NCBI GenBank assembly: GCA_022747635.1
Contig: JAKTNV010000664.1
Location: 1 to 64,000, forward strand
DNA: 64,000 bases
Origin: Hetaerina americana
Taxonomy: Eukaryota; Arthropoda; Insecta; Odonata; Calopterygidae
Reading direction: 5' to 3'
A program made the translations under genes and the position numbers. Under the pieces are notes generated by a model. That model saw only the letters and a list, made by a program, of their open reading frames with translations, did not search any database and was not told where the DNA came from. Positions 62,387-64,000 of this stretch are shown piece by piece; the stretch's first letter is position 1; each line of letters starts with the position of its first letter.

Positions 62387-64000
62387 CATCTTTTATGCTC
62401 CTTTCATGTCTTTCAGGATTCATTCTGGGTTTTATTTTGTTTATTTGATGAAAATGAACAACAATACACACCTTGGATTCATTTTTGTTTGATTTGTTTC
62501 GAGTGAGATTTTCACTTAGAACCCAAAGGGGGGGGTATTGGCACTTTTCATGGAAAAATGTTAAAAATAAAATTTTCTAAAAATGAATGAAATGACTTCT
62601 AAACACCTCAAAAATTCACTCTAAAACAGAAGATTGTTGTTTTTCGCAATATTTTTAGAAATTTGGGCTCTTTTAGTAACATTAACACCTGGGCTGAAGC
62701 GTCTGTTATGATCTTTAATTGTCTTTCAGGATTCATTCTGGGTTTTATTTTGTTTATTTGATGAAAATGAACAACAATACACACCATGGAAACATTTTTG
62801 TTTGATTTGTGTCAAGTGTGATTTTCACCTAGAACCCAAAGGGGGGGGTATTGGCACTTTTCATGGAAAAATGTGAAAAATTAAATTTTCTAAAAATGAA
62901 ATAAATGCCTTCTAAACACCTCAAACATTCACTCTAAAACAGAAGATTGTTGTTTTTCGCAATATTTTTAGAAGTTTGGGCTCTTTTAGTAACATTAACA
63001 CTTTCGCTGAAGCAACTTTTATGCTCGTTTCTTGTCTTTCAAGATTAATTCTGGGTTTTATTTTGTTAATTTGATGAAAATGAACAACAATACGCACCAT
63101 GGAAACATTTTTTTTGATTTGTGTCGAGTGAGATTTTCACCTAGAACCCAAAGGGGGGGGTATTGGCACTTTTCATGGAAAAATGTGAAAAATTAAATTT
63201 TCTAAAAATGAAATAAATGCCTTCTATACACCTCAAACATTCACTCTATAAGGGAAGATTGTTGTTTTTCGCAATTTTTTTGGAAATTTGGGCTCTTTTA
63301 CTAACATTAACACTTGCGCTGAAGCAACTTTTATGCTCGTTTCTTGTCTTTCAAGATTAATTCTGGGTTTTATTATGTTTATTTGATGAAAATGAACAAC
63401 AATACACACCATGGAAACATTTTTGTTTGATTGGTGTCGAGTGAGATTTTCACCTAGAACCCAAAGGGGGGGGTATTGGCACTTTTCATGGAAAAATGTG
63501 AAAAATTAAATTTTCTAAAAATAATATAAATAAATGGCTTCTAAACACCACAAACATTCACTCTAAAACAGCAGATTGTTGTTTTTCGCAATATTTTTAG
63601 AAATTTGGGCTCTTTTAGTAACATTAACACCAGGGCTGAAGCATCTTTTATGATCATTTATTGTCTTTCAGGATACATTCTGGGTTTTATTTTGTTTATT
63701 TGATGAAAATGAACAACAATACACACCTTGGATACATTTTTTTTTATGTGTGTCGAGTGAGATTTTCACCTAGAACCCAAAGGGGGGGGTATTGGCACTT
63801 TTCATGGAAAAATGTGAAAAATTAAATTTTCTAAAAATGAAATAAATGCCTTCTAAACACCTCAAACATTCACTCTAAAACAGAAGATTGTTGTTTTTCG
63901 CAATATTTTTAGAAATTTTGGCTCTTTTAGTAACATTAACACCTGGGCTGAAGCATCTTTTATGATCATTTATTGTCTTTCAGGATACATTCTGTGTTTT
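62387..64000 (+). repeat. Satellite array, right block (direct orientation, continues beyond the window)
   Basis: About five monomers in the original orientation. The first 240 bp (62,387-62,630) carry the variant set of the 38.4 and 39.7 kb monomers: CTCCTTTCATG, GGATTCATTTTTG, TTTCGAGTGAG, CACTTAGAAC, AATGAATGAAATGAC and CTCAAAAATTC. Later monomers resemble those at 59.0 kb (AGAAGTTTGGG, AATACGCACC) and at 46.2/56.5 kb (CTCTATAAGGG, TTTACTAAC). No gene is seen. Confidence 0.97.
63429..63794 (+). repeat. Right arm of the 366-bp inverted duplication (partner 61,111-61,476)
   Basis: Direct-orientation partner of the arm at 61,111. The arms are separated by 1,952 bp of inverted and direct satellite. 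The shared variant set ends at the same G-tract/TATT point where the inverted block begins, so one arm was probably copied from the other during the rearrangement that produced the inversion. Confidence 0.85.

Noticed and set aside
1..64000. CRISPR array
   Set aside because: The repeats are contiguous 312-bp units with no short repeat/unique spacer alternation, and the context is eukaryotic.
1..64000. tRNA, rRNA or telomeric repeats
   Set aside because: No cloverleaf-type sequence, conserved rRNA segment or TTAGGG-type run was noticed. A covariance-model scan was not possible here, so this rests on reading only.

Overview
The window is a eukaryotic satellite DNA array interrupted by one young LTR retrotransposon. 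No host protein gene, rRNA or tRNA gene was recognised. The array and the retroelement's promoter (TATA box, inverted CCAAT boxes, E-boxes), AATAAA signals and lysine-tRNA-type primer binding site suggest an animal nuclear genome, plausibly a vertebrate. Species and chromosomal position (pericentromeric, subtelomeric or other heterochromatin) cannot be read from the sequence.

Layout. (1) 1-26,688: head-to-tail copies of an AT-rich monomer of about 312 bp, each with a run of about 7-9 G. (2) 26,693-30,408: a 3.7-kb GC-rich, CpG-rich LTR retrotransposon flanked by a 4-bp target duplication (ACTT), inserted inside one monomer. (3) 30,413-61,110: the array resumes in the same orientation. (4) 61,111-62,386: about four monomers in inverted orientation, with both ends at G-tracts. 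(5) 62,387-64,000: direct orientation again. Dividing length by period gives roughly 190 monomers. They fall into at least four variant classes arranged in multimeric blocks, with block duplications at offsets of about 1.2, 1.56, 3.1-3.7, 4.07, 6.6-7.5 and 9.4-10.6 kb. This is the pattern expected from repeated unequal exchange or amplification.

The retroelement has two almost identical LTRs (1,237 and 1,239 bp). They differ by two substitutions and a C11/C13 tract, so the insertion is recent. Its internal region is only 1,240 bp: primer binding site, one Gag-like ORF, and a polypurine tract. Gag carries an N-terminal PHD-type C4HC3 finger, a retrotransposon capsid-like core and a C-terminal zinc knuckle. 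Protease, reverse transcriptase, RNase H and integrase are absent, so the element must depend on an autonomous partner. At the end of gag it still has what looks like an intact -1 ribosomal frameshift signal: an in-frame slippery heptamer G GGA AAC, then sequences able to form an H-type pseudoknot, overlapping a -1 frame that stays open into the 3' LTR. A PHD finger in Gag, a pol-less body and a preserved frameshift signal together are the most notable thing in the window.

The many 60-107-codon ORFs in the satellite recur because the monomer is close to 104 codons long. They mostly begin at non-ATG codons and were not called as genes.
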